Part shown: positions 8,182 through 16,778 of the stretch, piece by piece
How the letters are laid out: every line of letters begins with the position of its first letter
Position numbering within the stretch: position 1 is the first letter of the stretch
From: Staphylococcus sp. IVB6181
GTDB lineage: Bacteria; Bacillota; Bacilli; Staphylococcales; Staphylococcaceae
Assembly (NCBI RefSeq): GCF_025561445.1
Contig: NZ_CP095096.1
Span: 785,822 to 849,821 of the forward strand
Reading direction: 5' to 3'
DNA: 64,000 nucleotides
The notes under the pieces: generated by a model
What the model was told of the DNA's origin: nothing
Databases searched by the model: none
The model's input: only the letters and a program-made list of their open reading frames with translations
Made by a program: the position numbers and the translations under genes

Positions 8182-8855
8182 AAAAATTGCTGATAATTAT
8201 AAATGGTAATGTCATGTGTTTTGACAGTTTTATGGAATGAATAAGAAATATCATGAATCGCATCAATTGCGATTTCTTTTGTATGTCCGTGCCCGATATC
8301 AAACGTTACGACACGCCACTCGGCATGGCGGCAGACTAAGCCGATAAAGATGACATTTTCAGTGAAGGTTTGCTGATTCATTTCATATTCAACCAGCATG
8401 ACATTGCGTTCGGCACAATAAATTAATAAGTCCGAAAATGTTTGAGGAAGTGTCGGATTTGGATTAGATTCGAATTTAATGTAGCGATCCATACGTTTTA
8501 GGATACGTCTTATATGTGTGGCAGGTTGGTTTAAACATTTCTTGATAAGCTGTTCGATTTCCTTTTTATATGGGAGTTGAGAATAAGATTGGCTTTCATT
8601 CAATGTCATAAACAGTGCCAGCATTTGATCTTCGGTCAATTCAAGGGTAATAGGGGCATGACTTTGCTGGATACGATAGCCGCCGAGCATGCCTTGTTTT
8701 GCGATAATCTGTACCCCTTGCTGTTCTAAATCTTGAATATCGCGCAAGATAGTACGCTTAGAAACTTTAAGTGTTTTCGCGAGCTGAGATGCAGTAAGCT
8801 GATCATTCGTTTCAATTGCTTGTACAAGTTTATTTTGACGTTCTATTTTGTTCAA
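8169..8855 (-). CDS. YafY-type transcriptional regulator (HTH_11 plus WYL-like domain)
   Basis: A 228-residue protein with an N-terminal winged helix (ERQNKLVQAIETNDQLTASQLAKTLKVSKRTILRDIQDLEQQG, about residues 4-46), then a helical linker and a C-terminal ligand domain with LVCRHAEWRVVTFDIGH that resembles a WYL fold. This order is typical of DeoR-like YafY regulators, some of which sense nucleic acids or small ligands. No neighbouring gene suggests the target. It ends inside the shared terminator, and its start region faces the rsaI promoter gap. Confidence 0.75.
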   Translation of the reverse strand: MNKIERQNKLVQAIETNDQLTASQLAKTLKVSKRTILRDIQDLEQQGVQIIAKQGMLGGYRIQQSHAPITLELTEDQMLALFMTLNESQSYSQLPYKKEIEQLIKKCLNQPATHIRRILKRMDRYIKFESNPNPTLPQTFSDLLIYCAERNVMLVEYEMNQQTFTENVIFIGLVCRHAEWRVVTFDIGHGHTKEIAIDAIHDISYSFHKTVKTHDITIYNYQQFLNSN

Positions 8856-8968
8856 TCATGCCACCTCCGAAACATTACATATTACAATCATTATAGCATA
8901 TGTATTTAATTTTGATATTTATAAACGGTGCTTTTGAAAAAAAGATAAAAAATTCTCGAATTTTTTCA

Positions 8969-9006
8969 AGTAAACGCTTACATTTTCAAAAGTTATGTGC
9001 TACACT
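8969..9006 (+). promoter_or_regulatory. rsaI promoter with overlapping cre (CcpA) site
   Basis: AGTAAACGCTTACATT (8969-8984) is a near-perfect cre palindrome. It overlaps a -35 box CTTACA (8977-8982), and an extended -10 box TGCTACACT ends at 9006 (spacing 18). CcpA bound here would occlude the -35, as expected for catabolite repression. Confidence 0.75.
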
Positions 9007-9012
9007 ATCATT

Positions 9013-9167
9013 AGTAACTAGGAGATAGCACTTAGTGAACAAAGGGGTAATGATAAATCATAGTCGTGTGATTTATTAGAACGTGCAAATCACTAGTTAA
9101 TTAACATCTTCAATATTATTACTTACTTTCCTTTCTATGCCGACTAGTTAAGCTAGTCGGTTTTTTA
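9013..9167 (+). ncRNA. rsaI: Small regulatory RNA RsaI (RsaOG)-like
   Basis: There is no open frame here, yet the promoter above leads into about 155 nt that end in a strong terminator: CCGACTAG (9140-9147) with CTAGTCGG (9153-9160), then T6. Inside are a hairpin GTGATTT/AAATCAC (9068-9074 and 9087-9093) and an unpaired pyrimidine-rich stretch TTACTTTCCTTTCT just before the terminator. S. aureus RsaI is a CcpA-repressed RNA of about 145 nt with a pyrimidine-rich interhelical region, encoded beside an inositol monophosphatase gene. All of these traits are present, including the adjacent IMPase gene. RsaI pairs with mRNAs for sugar uptake and biofilm regulators when glucose is used up. Identity rests on context, not on alignment. 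Confidence 0.72.
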
Positions 9168-9253
9168 TTTTTTTCAAGGTTATTAACAGTCGAAGGGTGT
9201 AACGTGCTAGAATGTAAACATACATAAGATATTAAGGATATGAGGTGTGTATT

Positions 9254-10057
9254 TTGAATCAACAGCAACTATTAGAATTAGATCAAGCAATCAGACATTG
9301 GTTAAAAGGTTTAGATGACATTATTCCGAATTTAATTGCAGATATGCATACAGAGACTAAATTAAATAAATTCGACTTAGTGACGAATGTCGATCGAATG
9401 ATACAAGATCAGTTTGAAGCATTTATTAATGAACATTATCCTGACCATCAGTTATTCGGCGAAGAAAAGAACAATGATTTAGTCGATGCGAAACACGGTG
9501 ATGTATGGGTCATGGATCCTATTGACGGTACAGCGAATCTTGTAAAACAAAAGACAGATTACTGCATTATTTTAAGCTACTTCTCTGAAGGAGAACCGCT
9601 GCTTGCTTATATTTATGATTATCCGCATCACACATTATATAAAGCAATCAAAGGCGAAGGGGCTTTTGAAAATGAAGTCAGAATGCCGAAAGTTGCGCCG
9701 CTCCATATTAATGATGCGATATTGTCTTATAATTTATATGTTATTAATGAACAGACACAAGCAGATTTGAAAAATGCGGCATTCAGTTATCGTTTAATCG
9801 GTTCTTGCGGACTGGATTCTTTACGTGTAATGAAAGGTCAATTCGGAGCACATATCAATACCAATGCAAAGCCATGGGATATTTCAGCACAGTTCTTATT
9901 TTCTGAAGAGTTAGGTTTGAAGATGACGAATTTGAAAAATGAACCTATCGATTTTGCGCTTGGCGGACCATTTATCATCAGCAATTTCGGCTGCCACGAA
10001 GCTGTCCTTGAAATTTTAAACCGCGACGGCGGTTATGAAGTCAATAAAAATTCATAA
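9254..10057 (+). CDS. Inositol monophosphatase family protein (SuhB-like)
   Basis: A 267-residue Mg-dependent phosphatase. It has the three metal-site signatures: LFGEE (E70/E71), DPIDGT (D88, D91) and KPWDISA (near residue 210). The family hydrolyses inositol phosphate or related sugar phosphates or bisphosphates; the natural substrate in staphylococci is uncertain. The frame opens with GTG at 9245, but that codon overlaps the GAGGTG Shine-Dalgarno. TTG at 9254 has spacing of about 8 and gives the usual length. It lies just downstream of rsaI and 71 bp before the LCP gene, which has its own likely promoter. Confidence 0.83.
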   Translation: MNQQQLLELDQAIRHWLKGLDDIIPNLIADMHTETKLNKFDLVTNVDRMIQDQFEAFINEHYPDHQLFGEEKNNDLVDAKHGDVWVMDPIDGTANLVKQKTDYCIILSYFSEGEPLLAYIYDYPHHTLYKAIKGEGAFENEVRMPKVAPLHINDAILSYNLYVINEQTQADLKNAAFSYRLIGSCGLDSLRVMKGQFGAHINTNAKPWDISAQFLFSEELGLKMTNLKNEPIDFALGGPFIISNFGCHEAVLEILNRDGGYEVNKNS

Positions 10058-10128
10058 GACTTAAGGACCATTTCAAATAATTTGAGCTATAATATAATTG
10101 ATTTAAATAAAGACAGAGGAGTGGTTGG

Positions 10129-11085
10129 GTGAAAAGAGCAGATAAATCTGGTCGCAAAATGGGGCTGGTGCCTAAAATTTTGTTATGGGCATTTGGTATT
10201 TTAGTCCTGCTTGCATTAATCGCTGCAATTTATTTAGCGGTTAAAATTTTTGCGGTAGGCGGCAAGATTCATAATCCGTTAGACAGAGATAAATCCGAAT
10301 TAAGAAAAGAAAAAGTTGATCTAAATAGAGGCGACCCGTTCACGATTGCCTTATTCGGTGTAGACAGCAATGCTCAGCGTAAGAGTGAAGGAGACGGTCA
10401 GCGTTCAGACTCTATTATGGTGTTATCGATCAACCCTGATAAAAAGACAACTGAAATTGTCAGTATCCCGCGTGATACACAAGCTGAAATTGTAGGACAC
10501 GGTTCAACAGAAAAAATCAACCATGCTTATGCTTACGGCGGACCGAACATGGCAGTCAAATCATTAGAGAAATTGTTAGATGTACCGATTGATCATTATG
10601 CGACAGTTGATATGGATGGCATTAAAGGCATGGTGGATGCTATCGGAGGCGTAGATGTTGTCAGCAACGCAACATTCAGCTTTGACGGCAATCATTTTGT
10701 TAAAGGCGAGAAAACGCACTTGAACGGCGACCAAGCACTGGCATTTATCCGTTCTCGTAAAGAAGAAGGCGCAGGAGGCGACTTCGGCCGTCAAGAGCGT
10801 CAGCAATTAGTCTTGCGCGGTATCGCGGATGAGTTGACAAGTGTTAAATCACTGACAAACTTTAATGGTGTGACAGATCAAATCGAACAGAATGTAAAAA
10901 CAGACTTATCTTTAGGCGAGTTGAATACAATCCGTTCTAAATATAAAAAAGCGAATGAAAACGTAAACCGTCTTCAATTAGAAGGCAGCGGCGGTATTCA
11001 AAATGATGGACTCTATTATTACGTTCCAGATGAATCATCATTAAATAATGTATCGAATGCATTAAGGGAAAACCTGGATTTATAA
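10129..11085 (+). CDS. lcpC: LytR-CpsA-Psr (LCP) family cell-wall ligase
   Basis: A 318-residue protein with a basic cytoplasmic tail, one membrane helix (about residues 18-42) and an extracellular LCP domain. LCP motifs include FTIALFGVDS, RSDSIMVLSINP, IVSIPRDT (conserved arginine and aspartate) and FIRSRKEEGAGGDFGRQERQ with the arginines that hold the pyrophosphate lipid. LCP enzymes move teichoic acid or capsule precursors from undecaprenyl-pyrophosphate to peptidoglycan. S. aureus has three (LcpA/MsrR, LcpB, LcpC). The position next to the IMPase gene and fdhA matches lcpC as I remember the map, so the symbol is by synteny. GTG start at 10129 after AGAGGAG; a TATAAT at 10088-10093 may serve as its promoter. 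Confidence 0.8.
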   Translation: MKRADKSGRKMGLVPKILLWAFGILVLLALIAAIYLAVKIFAVGGKIHNPLDRDKSELRKEKVDLNRGDPFTIALFGVDSNAQRKSEGDGQRSDSIMVLSINPDKKTTEIVSIPRDTQAEIVGHGSTEKINHAYAYGGPNMAVKSLEKLLDVPIDHYATVDMDGIKGMVDAIGGVDVVSNATFSFDGNHFVKGEKTHLNGDQALAFIRSRKEEGAGGDFGRQERQQLVLRGIADELTSVKSLTNFNGVTDQIEQNVKTDLSLGELNTIRSKYKKANENVNRLQLEGSGGIQNDGLYYYVPDESSLNNVSNALRENLDL

Positions 11086-11095
11086 TGACAAATTG

Positions 11096-11130
11096 CCAAG
11101 TTGAACTAAAGTTCAGCTTGGTGTTTTTTT
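11096..11130 (+). terminator. Terminator of the LCP gene
   Basis: CCAAGTTGAAC (11096-11106) pairs with GTTCAGCTTGG (11111-11121), loop TAAA, followed by GTG and T7. Confidence 0.9.
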
Positions 11131-11203
11131 ATTCTAAAATGTTAGTTTCTACGCAAATAAAATAATAAAATTCGGGTAATATCAAGGAGAGGGGGAATAT
11201 CTT

Positions 11204-11503
11204 ATGACAAACAATCGTGAAGAAAACCAAGTAGATAATCAAGAAGTACAAGACGTATCTGAAATGGTAGATGAAGGCGGCTTAGGTGCAGATAACTATT
11301 ATGGTATTACTGAATACCAAGCTAACGGCAATGCTGTAGAAGTCGGTATTGATCAATTCAAATTAAAAGCCAGCGAATACAATGATGTTGATTTAGTGAA
11401 CGCACTTGTATTGCATGCAGATGCGAACCACAATGAATCTAAATTCGATGAAGCTATCAATATTCTTAAAGAGGAATTATTAGGTAGATTACATGATAAG
11501 TAA
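11204..11503 (+). CDS. Conserved hypothetical acidic protein, 99 residues
   Basis: A small, strongly acidic soluble protein (N-terminal MTNNREENQVDNQEVQDVSE, then DEGGLGADNYYG). The second half looks helical, with regular hydrophobic spacing (VDLVNALVLHADANHNESKFDEAINILKEELLGRL). I do not recognise the family. The last 50 residues resemble a TPR-like helical pair, but only one repeat is visible. GAGAGGGGG precedes the ATG, and it has its own terminator, so expression is independent of the LCP gene. Confidence 0.65.
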   Translation: MTNNREENQVDNQEVQDVSEMVDEGGLGADNYYGITEYQANGNAVEVGIDQFKLKASEYNDVDLVNALVLHADANHNESKFDEAINILKEELLGRLHDK

Positions 11504-11508
11504 GAACT

Positions 11509-11541
11509 AATGCCGGCATGTCATGTGTCGGCATTTTTTTT
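11509..11541 (+). terminator. Terminator of the 99-residue protein gene
   Basis: AATGCCG (11509-11515) pairs with CGGCATT (11529-11535), with GCATG/CATGT inner pairing and a T8 tract. Confidence 0.88.
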
Positions 11542-11749
11542 CTCTTTTAATCGTTTTTTGGCAATAATTAGATTTATATGACGAAGCTATCTAAACTTTT
11601 ATGGAAAAAAGATGTGGAAAATAAAAAATAATGAATAAAAGGTTTAATATGTCAACTTTAGAGTGAATATATAAGTATGGGTCTTAACATTTATGACAAT
11701 AAGTATTAGAATTAACAGTAAGACTATTTTTTTATTGCGTGGGCCAAAA

Positions 11750-11761
11750 AAGACTAGTCTT
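11750..11761. repeat. Perfect 12-bp palindrome upstream of the fdhA leader
   Basis: AAGACTAGTCTT lies in the otherwise AT-rich, gene-free stretch 11542-11811. It may be an operator of the fdhA transcription unit. No factor is assigned. The rest of this stretch shows nothing I can name. Confidence 0.35.
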
Positions 11762-11811
11762 CAATATTTACGGTTTATATAAAAAACAGAGGTTATGGAA
11801 ATGAGTTGAAT

Positions 11812-12025
11812 CTTTAGAGACTTTTTCGTTTCTAAAGGGAGTGAGATGCAACCGCAATATTGTTGCATTGTTCATCTAAAGATTGCTTAATTTCAAAGAC
11901 TATTATGTTTTCTACATACTTTCGTATAACAGAGAACATAGCAGCGTGACATCGTGAGTGCGTGCGACCCTTGCATGACCGCCAACCCTCATCAATTGGC
12001 CAGGTATGCATTAGTCGGTATGTCA
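11812..12025 (+). ncRNA. Long structured leader RNA of fdhA, candidate riboswitch
   Basis: About 215 nt before fdhA fold into four helices. They are CTTTAGAGAC/GTTTCTAAAG (11812-11821 and 11828-11837), TGCAAC/GTTGCA (11847-11852 and 11862-11867), TATGTTTTCT/AGAGAACATA (11904-11913 and 11931-11940, enclosing ATACTTTCGTAT), and a nested domain. The nested domain has TGACAT/ATGTCA (11947-11952 and 12020-12025), then CGAC/GTCG, then TGCAT-ACC-GCCAA/TTGGC-GGT-ATGCA (11972-12010). The last domain is clearly more GC-rich than its surroundings. No terminator is seen, so control of translation initiation is more likely. A molybdenum-cofactor-sensing RNA would suit the gene, but I cannot match the Moco motif by eye. 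Confidence 0.6.
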
Positions 12026-12071
12026 TCAGCTTAAACACATTTGCTAGACCTCAGAATATAGGGGTGATTAT

Positions 12072-15029
12072 ATGCAAGACCATCTTGTCCTTACATTAGA
12101 CGGGAAAGACTATCTTGTGGAACCAGGTACGAATCTTCTCCAGTTCATCAAATCTAGAGATACATTTGTGCCGTCAATCTGTTATAACGAATCGTTAGGG
12201 CCGATTGAAACTTGTGACACATGTGCGGTAGAAATCGATGGTAAAATCGAACGCGCATGCGGAACAACAATTGATCGACCAATGGTCGTTAACACGACAA
12301 ACAGCGATGTGAAAGCATCTCAAAAGGAAGCTTTAGATCGCATTTTAGAAAAACACGTACTTTATTGTACAGTGTGCGACTACAACAACGGTGACTGCGA
12401 AATCCATAATACTATGGATGAATTCGGTGTTCAGGAACAATCATATGAATATAAAGACAAAGGTTATGAGAAAGACTTCGGTCCTTTCTACCGTTATGAC
12501 CCAAGTCAATGTATTCTATGCGGCCGTTGCGTAGAAGTTTGTCAAGATGTACAAGTCAACGAAACGCTATCTATCGACTGGGAACGTGAACAACCACGTG
12601 TTATCTGGGATAACGACGTATCTATCAACGAATCATCATGTGTATCTTGCGGACAATGTGCGACAGTATGTCCATGTAACGCAATGATGGAAAACCACAT
12701 GGTGGGCGAAGCTGGTTATATGTCAGATACTGAACCAGGTACTTTAGCAGACATGATTGACTTGACTAAAAAAGCAGAACCAGGTTACGGTCCGCTATTT
12801 GCTATTTCTGACTCAGAAGCAGCAATGCGCGAAGAACGTATTGAGAAAACGAAAACAGTATGTACATACTGTGGTGTGGGATGCTCATTCGACGTTTGGA
12901 CAAAAGACCGTGAAATCCTTAAAGTTCAACCGCAGCACGATTCGCCAGCAAATCGCATTTCAAGCTGTGTGAAAGGTAAGTTCGGTTGGGATTACGTCAA
13001 CTCAGAAGAACGTTTGACAAAACCATTAGTACGTAAAGGCGACGAGTTCGTAGAAGTTGAATGGGAAGAAGCATTGAATGTAATCAGTGAAAACTTCTTG
13101 CGTATCAAAGAAGAACAAGGTGCTGATGCATTATCATTCATCGCTTCATCTAAAGGTACTATTGAAGAATCTTACCTAATGCAGAAATTATCAAGACAAC
13201 TTGGTACAAATAACGTCGACAACTGTTCACGTTATTGCCAAGCACCTGCGACAAAAGGTTTATTCCGTACAGTAGGCCACGGCGGCGACTCAGGTTCAGC
13301 GGATGATTTAATGATTGCGAAAATGGTTGTTTTAGTAGGTACAAATACAGCTGAAGCACACCCTGTTATCGCATCTAAAATCAAACGCGGACACAAACTT
13401 TACGGCAACAAATTACATGTCTTCGACATTCGTAAGCATGAAATGGCAGAACGTGCCGACAAATTCTATCAACCTAAACCAGGTACTGACTTAGTTTGGA
13501 TGGCAGCTGTCACAAAATACATCATCGATAATGACCTTCAAGATCAAGCATTCATCGATGAATGGGTAGACAATTTCGATGAATACTACAAATCATTAGC
13601 ACCATTCACAATGGAATTTGCGGAAGAAGCAACAGGTATTCCTAAAGAAGACTTGATTCATTTCGCACATGAAATGGTAGATTCTGAAAGTGTAAGTATT
13701 GCATGGGCTATGGGTGTTACACAACAAGACATCGGTAGTGATACAAGTACTGCAATTTCAAACTTATTGCTTGCGACAGGCAACTACAGAAGACCAGGTA
13801 CAGGTGCATATCCGTTACGCGGACACAACAACGTACAAGGCTGCAGTGACGCAGGCAGTATGCCGGATAAATTCCCTGGCTACCAAGATGTGACAGATGA
13901 TGAAATCCGTGCGAAATTCGAAAAAGCATGGGGCGTTGAAATTCCAGCACATGTCGGACGCGACAACCATCAAATGATGGACGGAATTCATAAAGGTGAA
14001 ATCGACGCAATGTACATCTACGGTGAAGATACTGGTATCGTAGATTCAAACATTAACTATGTACAAGCAGCACTTGAAAAAGTCGGCTTCTTAGTTGTTC
14101 AAGATGCTTTCTTAACACAAACTGCACGCTTTGCGAACGTAGTATTGCCGGCAGCGCCGTCACTTGAAAAAGATGGTACTTTCGCTAATACAGAACGTCG
14201 TATCCAACGCTTATACAAAGCAATTGAACCGCTTGGCGATTCTAAACCTGACTGGGAAATCATTCAATTGATCGCAAACAAAGTCGGCTTAGATTGGAAC
14301 TATACACATCCAAGCGAAATCATGGATGAAATGGCAAGCTTGACACCATTATTCGCAGGTGTAAACTATGAACGTTTAGAAGGCTACAAGTCATTACAAT
14401 GGCCAGTACATGAAGACGGTACAGACGAACCGACATTGTACTTGAACGGATTCAACTTCCCTAACAAACGTGCGAAGTTCTATCCATTAACATTCGATAA
14501 CTTCTTCAAACAAGATGAAGAGTACGATATCCATGTGAACAACGGACGTATCTTAGAGCACTTCCACGAAGGCAACATGACTTATCAAGTGCCTGGTATT
14601 AAATACAAAGTGCCGAATGTCTATGTAGAAATTTCACCTGAATTAGCGGAAGACCGCGGTATTCATGAAGGTGCTGAAGTCAAATTGATTTCTTCTACAG
14701 GAGAAATTCAATTAGTCGTTCACGTTACAGATCGCGTAAAAGGCAAAGAAATTTATATTCCTATGAATAACAATGCGGATGAAGATGGTACTGCAGGTGC
14801 AGTGAACATGTTAACAAACAGTGATGTGGATAAAGACACAGATACACCATCTTACAAACGTACATCTGCACGTATGGAAGTTATTACAAGAAGAGGCAAA
14901 TCACCATTGAACCCTGCTAACTTCCGTGTAGATACAAAACGCAACCCGCAATATAGTGTTCAAGTTCAGAAAAAATGGGAACGTCCAGACTACGTGTTCC
15001 CAGGAAATCAGGTGAGACACGATGGCTGA
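12072..15029 (+). CDS. fdhA: Formate dehydrogenase catalytic subunit (molybdopterin, NAD type)
   Basis: A 985-residue cytosolic enzyme that oxidises formate to CO2. In order: a [2Fe-2S] ferredoxin domain (about 1-80, [15 protein letters not shown]), a His-Cys cluster region ([14 protein letters not shown]), two [4Fe-4S] motifs ([11 protein letters not shown] and [13 protein letters not shown]), the Mo-enzyme cluster CTYCGVGC, the molybdopterin body and a C-terminal dinucleotide-binding domain. The metal ligand is Cys389 in the SRYCQAP motif where selenoenzymes have Sec, so no UGA readthrough is needed. Length and domain order match B. subtilis YrhE-like FdhA. AGGGGTG precedes the ATG. The stop overlaps the DUF1641 gene. 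It depends on the Moco genes at 47-56 kb and on FdhD at 39.7 kb. Confidence 0.93.
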   Translation: MQDHLVLTLDGKDYLVEPGTNLLQFIKSRDTFVPSICYNESLGPIETCDTCAVEIDGKIERACGTTIDRPMVVNTTNSDVKASQKEALDRILEKHVLYCTVCDYNNGDCEIHNTMDEFGVQEQSYEYKDKGYEKDFGPFYRYDPSQCILCGRCVEVCQDVQVNETLSIDWEREQPRVIWDNDVSINESSCVSCGQCATVCPCNAMMENHMVGEAGYMSDTEPGTLADMIDLTKKAEPGYGPLFAISDSEAAMREERIEKTKTVCTYCGVGCSFDVWTKDREILKVQPQHDSPANRISSCVKGKFGWDYVNSEERLTKPLVRKGDEFVEVEWEEALNVISENFLRIKEEQGADALSFIASSKGTIEESYLMQKLSRQLGTNNVDNCSRYCQAPATKGLFRTVGHGGDSGSADDLMIAKMVVLVGTNTAEAHPVIASKIKRGHKLYGNKLHVFDIRKHEMAERADKFYQPKPGTDLVWMAAVTKYIIDNDLQDQAFIDEWVDNFDEYYKSLAPFTMEFAEEATGIPKEDLIHFAHEMVDSESVSIAWAMGVTQQDIGSDTSTAISNLLLATGNYRRPGTGAYPLRGHNNVQGCSDAGSMPDKFPGYQDVTDDEIRAKFEKAWGVEIPAHVGRDNHQMMDGIHKGEIDAMYIYGEDTGIVDSNINYVQAALEKVGFLVVQDAFLTQTARFANVVLPAAPSLEKDGTFANTERRIQRLYKAIEPLGDSKPDWEIIQLIANKVGLDWNYTHPSEIMDEMASLTPLFAGVNYERLEGYKSLQWPVHEDGTDEPTLYLNGFNFPNKRAKFYPLTFDNFFKQDEEYDIHVNNGRILEHFHEGNMTYQVPGIKYKVPNVYVEISPELAEDRGIHEGAEVKLISSTGEIQLVVHVTDRVKGKEIYIPMNNNADEDGTAGAVNMLTNSDVDKDTDTPSYKRTSARMEVITRRGKSPLNPANFRVDTKRNPQYSVQVQKKWERPDYVFPGNQVRHDG

Positions 15030-15486
15030 AAATATTAGAAAAATTAGACGTATGGAAGTTTCGCACGAAGAGCAAAAAGCAAAAGACATCAATGAAGTGA
15101 CGGATGCAATTGCGGAAAATAAAGATGTTATTTTAAAAGCAATTCGTTTAGTTAAAGTCTTAGATGACGCAAAAATCTTAGACGCTGGTATTGGCGCAGT
15201 CGAAAAACGCGGTGTCATCACTAAGAAAATCACAAATGAATTGAATAAAGAGCACTATACAGGTCTTTTAAACAACTTAGCACCGCTTGTATTTATGCTT
15301 GGCAAAGTTGACGTTGCAGGCACAGAAGAAATGTTGGAGAAATTAAATAAAGGACTTAAAAATGCGAATCAAGCAAGTCCGAACCAACGTACGTCAATCG
15401 GCAGCTTAGTCGGTTTATTGAAAGATGATGAAGCAAACAGAAGTATTACTTACTTCTTAAATATTTTAAAAGGAATGTCTCGTTAA
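15022..15486 (+). CDS. DUF1641 protein, formate dehydrogenase partner
   Basis: A 154-residue helical protein whose ATG lies 8 bp inside the fdhA end, so translation is coupled. It corresponds to B. subtilis YrhD, which also follows the fdhA homologue yrhE. Sequence features: a charged N-terminus ([18 protein letters not shown]), a middle stretch with [13 protein letters not shown] and a C-terminal [25 protein letters not shown], typical of DUF1641. Its role is not settled; a structural or electron-transfer partner of FdhA is inferred from the strict linkage. Confidence 0.82.
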   Translation: MAENIRKIRRMEVSHEEQKAKDINEVTDAIAENKDVILKAIRLVKVLDDAKILDAGIGAVEKRGVITKKITNELNKEHYTGLLNNLAPLVFMLGKVDVAGTEEMLEKLNKGLKNANQASPNQRTSIGSLVGLLKDDEANRSITYFLNILKGMSR

Positions 15487-15506
15487 TTTGGGAGATTGCT
15501 TTATAA

Positions 15507-15537
15507 GGGCTGTTCTAAGTAAGAACAGCTCTTTTTT
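15507..15537 (+). terminator. Terminator of the fdhA operon
   Basis: GGGCTGTTCT (15507-15516) pairs with AGAACAGCTC (15522-15531), loop AAGTA, followed by T6. Confidence 0.9.
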
Positions 15538-15629
15538 ATACATAATAGAAACCTTGCACCTAAAGGGTGCTGATTTGTGATAAACTTTAATAGCATTGAT
15601 GCGTATTGAAATAGAAAGCAGGTGTTTTG

Positions 15630-15875
15630 ATGATTAACCCTAAAATACTAAAAGGGTTGGCCATTATATCGAATGTGTTTGTGGTACTTGGTTTCATCTT
15701 TTTGATTATGATGAAAGTAGTACTTGCGATTACGATGTTCGTTATAGGCTTAACGATAAGTTTAATGATGTTTAATGTTTTATTCCGCGACAGAACAGGA
15801 ATGAAGTTAATTATAAATCTTTCTTTCATAATCGTAATGATTGTCATTATCGCGGCATACTTTATGTTGAAATAG
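15630..15875 (+). CDS. Small membrane protein, 81 residues
   Basis: A hydrophobic protein with three probable transmembrane helices (about residues 10-30, 32-50 and 57-79) and almost no soluble part. No family is recognised. The frame opens at a TTG (15627), but the ATG at 15630 fits the AGCAGGTG Shine-Dalgarno better. The glucosaminidase gene begins 25 bp after the stop without an intervening terminator, so the two may be co-transcribed. Confidence 0.6.
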   Translation: MINPKILKGLAIISNVFVVLGFIFLIMMKVVLAITMFVIGLTISLMMFNVLFRDRTGMKLIINLSFIIVMIVIIAAYFMLK

Positions 15876-15900
15876 AAATAATACATGAGGAGTACACTAT

Positions 15901-16677
15901 ATGAATCGAGCAGTACGAAACCGTATTTTCAAGTTGTTCGTCGGTTTGATTTTAGTCATATTTATTATTTTATTAATTGTTAATGAAACCGGCTTATTCC
16001 ATAAAGACCGCAATTATACGTTTGATGAAGCGGTACAACTTCAAACACAAAAAGGTGTATTGAATACTAAAGAAGACAAAGGACGTTTTGTGAATGCATC
16101 TGATGAAGATGTTGCACAAGCCATGAAGATCAAAAATCAGCACCAGAATATCAGTTATATGGATATCTCTGAAGAGGTGCCGATGGATGAAGCAGAAGTC
16201 AATCAAATGTTAAAAGGCAAAGGTGTACTTGAAAATAAAGGTGATGCCTTTTTAAAAGCACAAGAAAAATATGATGTGAATGTAATTTACCTTGTGAGTC
16301 ACGCTTTGATAGAAACCGGACATGGCCGTTCAGAACTTGCAAAAGGTATCGACTATAAAGGCAAGACGTATTATAACTTTTACGGTATCGGTGCTTTTGA
16401 TGAAGATGCGATGAAGCATGGACACAGCTATGCGAAAAAACAAAAGTGGACTTCACCTGAAAATGCTATTATGGGCGGTGCGCGTTTTGTACGCAAAGAA
16501 TTCTTCGATCGCTATCAAATTTCTTTATATCAAATGCGCTGGAATCCAGCACATCCTGGTCAGCATCAATACGCCAGCGATATCGGATGGGACCAAAATA
16601 TTGCAGGGATGATGGAGCATTATTATCAAAAATACGGCATCAAAAAAGACGATGTACGCAAAAATTTCTATAAATAA
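15901..16677 (+). CDS. sagA: Membrane-anchored N-acetylglucosaminidase
   Basis: A 258-residue peptidoglycan hydrolase with a short basic N-terminus, one membrane anchor (about residues 11-31) and an extracellular glucosaminidase (GH73-type) domain. The catalytic glutamate lies in SHALIETGHGRSEL (about residue 139). NFYGIGAFDEDA and WTSPENAIMGGARFV are also typical of the Atl/LytD glucosaminidase fold. Staphylococci have the related SagA, SagB and ScaH; position near fdhA matches sagA as I remember it. Such enzymes cleave glycan strands during wall growth. GAGGAGT precedes the ATG. It ends at a strong terminator. Confidence 0.82.
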   Translation: MNRAVRNRIFKLFVGLILVIFIILLIVNETGLFHKDRNYTFDEAVQLQTQKGVLNTKEDKGRFVNASDEDVAQAMKIKNQHQNISYMDISEEVPMDEAEVNQMLKGKGVLENKGDAFLKAQEKYDVNVIYLVSHALIETGHGRSELAKGIDYKGKTYYNFYGIGAFDEDAMKHGHSYAKKQKWTSPENAIMGGARFVRKEFFDRYQISLYQMRWNPAHPGQHQYASDIGWDQNIAGMMEHYYQKYGIKKDDVRKNFYK

Positions 16678-16682
16678 CAACA

Positions 16683-16705
16683 AGAGGGCAGCAGCCCTCT
16701 TTTTT
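16683..16705 (+). terminator. Terminator of the glucosaminidase gene
   Basis: AGAGGGC (16683-16689) pairs with GCCCTCT (16694-16700), loop AGCA, followed by T6. Confidence 0.9.
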
Positions 16706-16778
16706 GTAACGTAAAAGCATAGTAAACAGGGAATATGATATGATAAATAAGAAGTGTTAAAAAGAGGTGGATTTTGAG

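Noticed and set aside
11832..12038. 68-codon frame on the minus strand before fdhA
   Set aside because: It has no ribosome site and lies wholly inside the structured leader; the high pairing and GC explain the frame.
13236..13238. Selenocysteine in formate dehydrogenase
   Set aside because: The metal-ligand codon is TGC (Cys389), not TGA; no SECIS-like element or selenium gene is seen.
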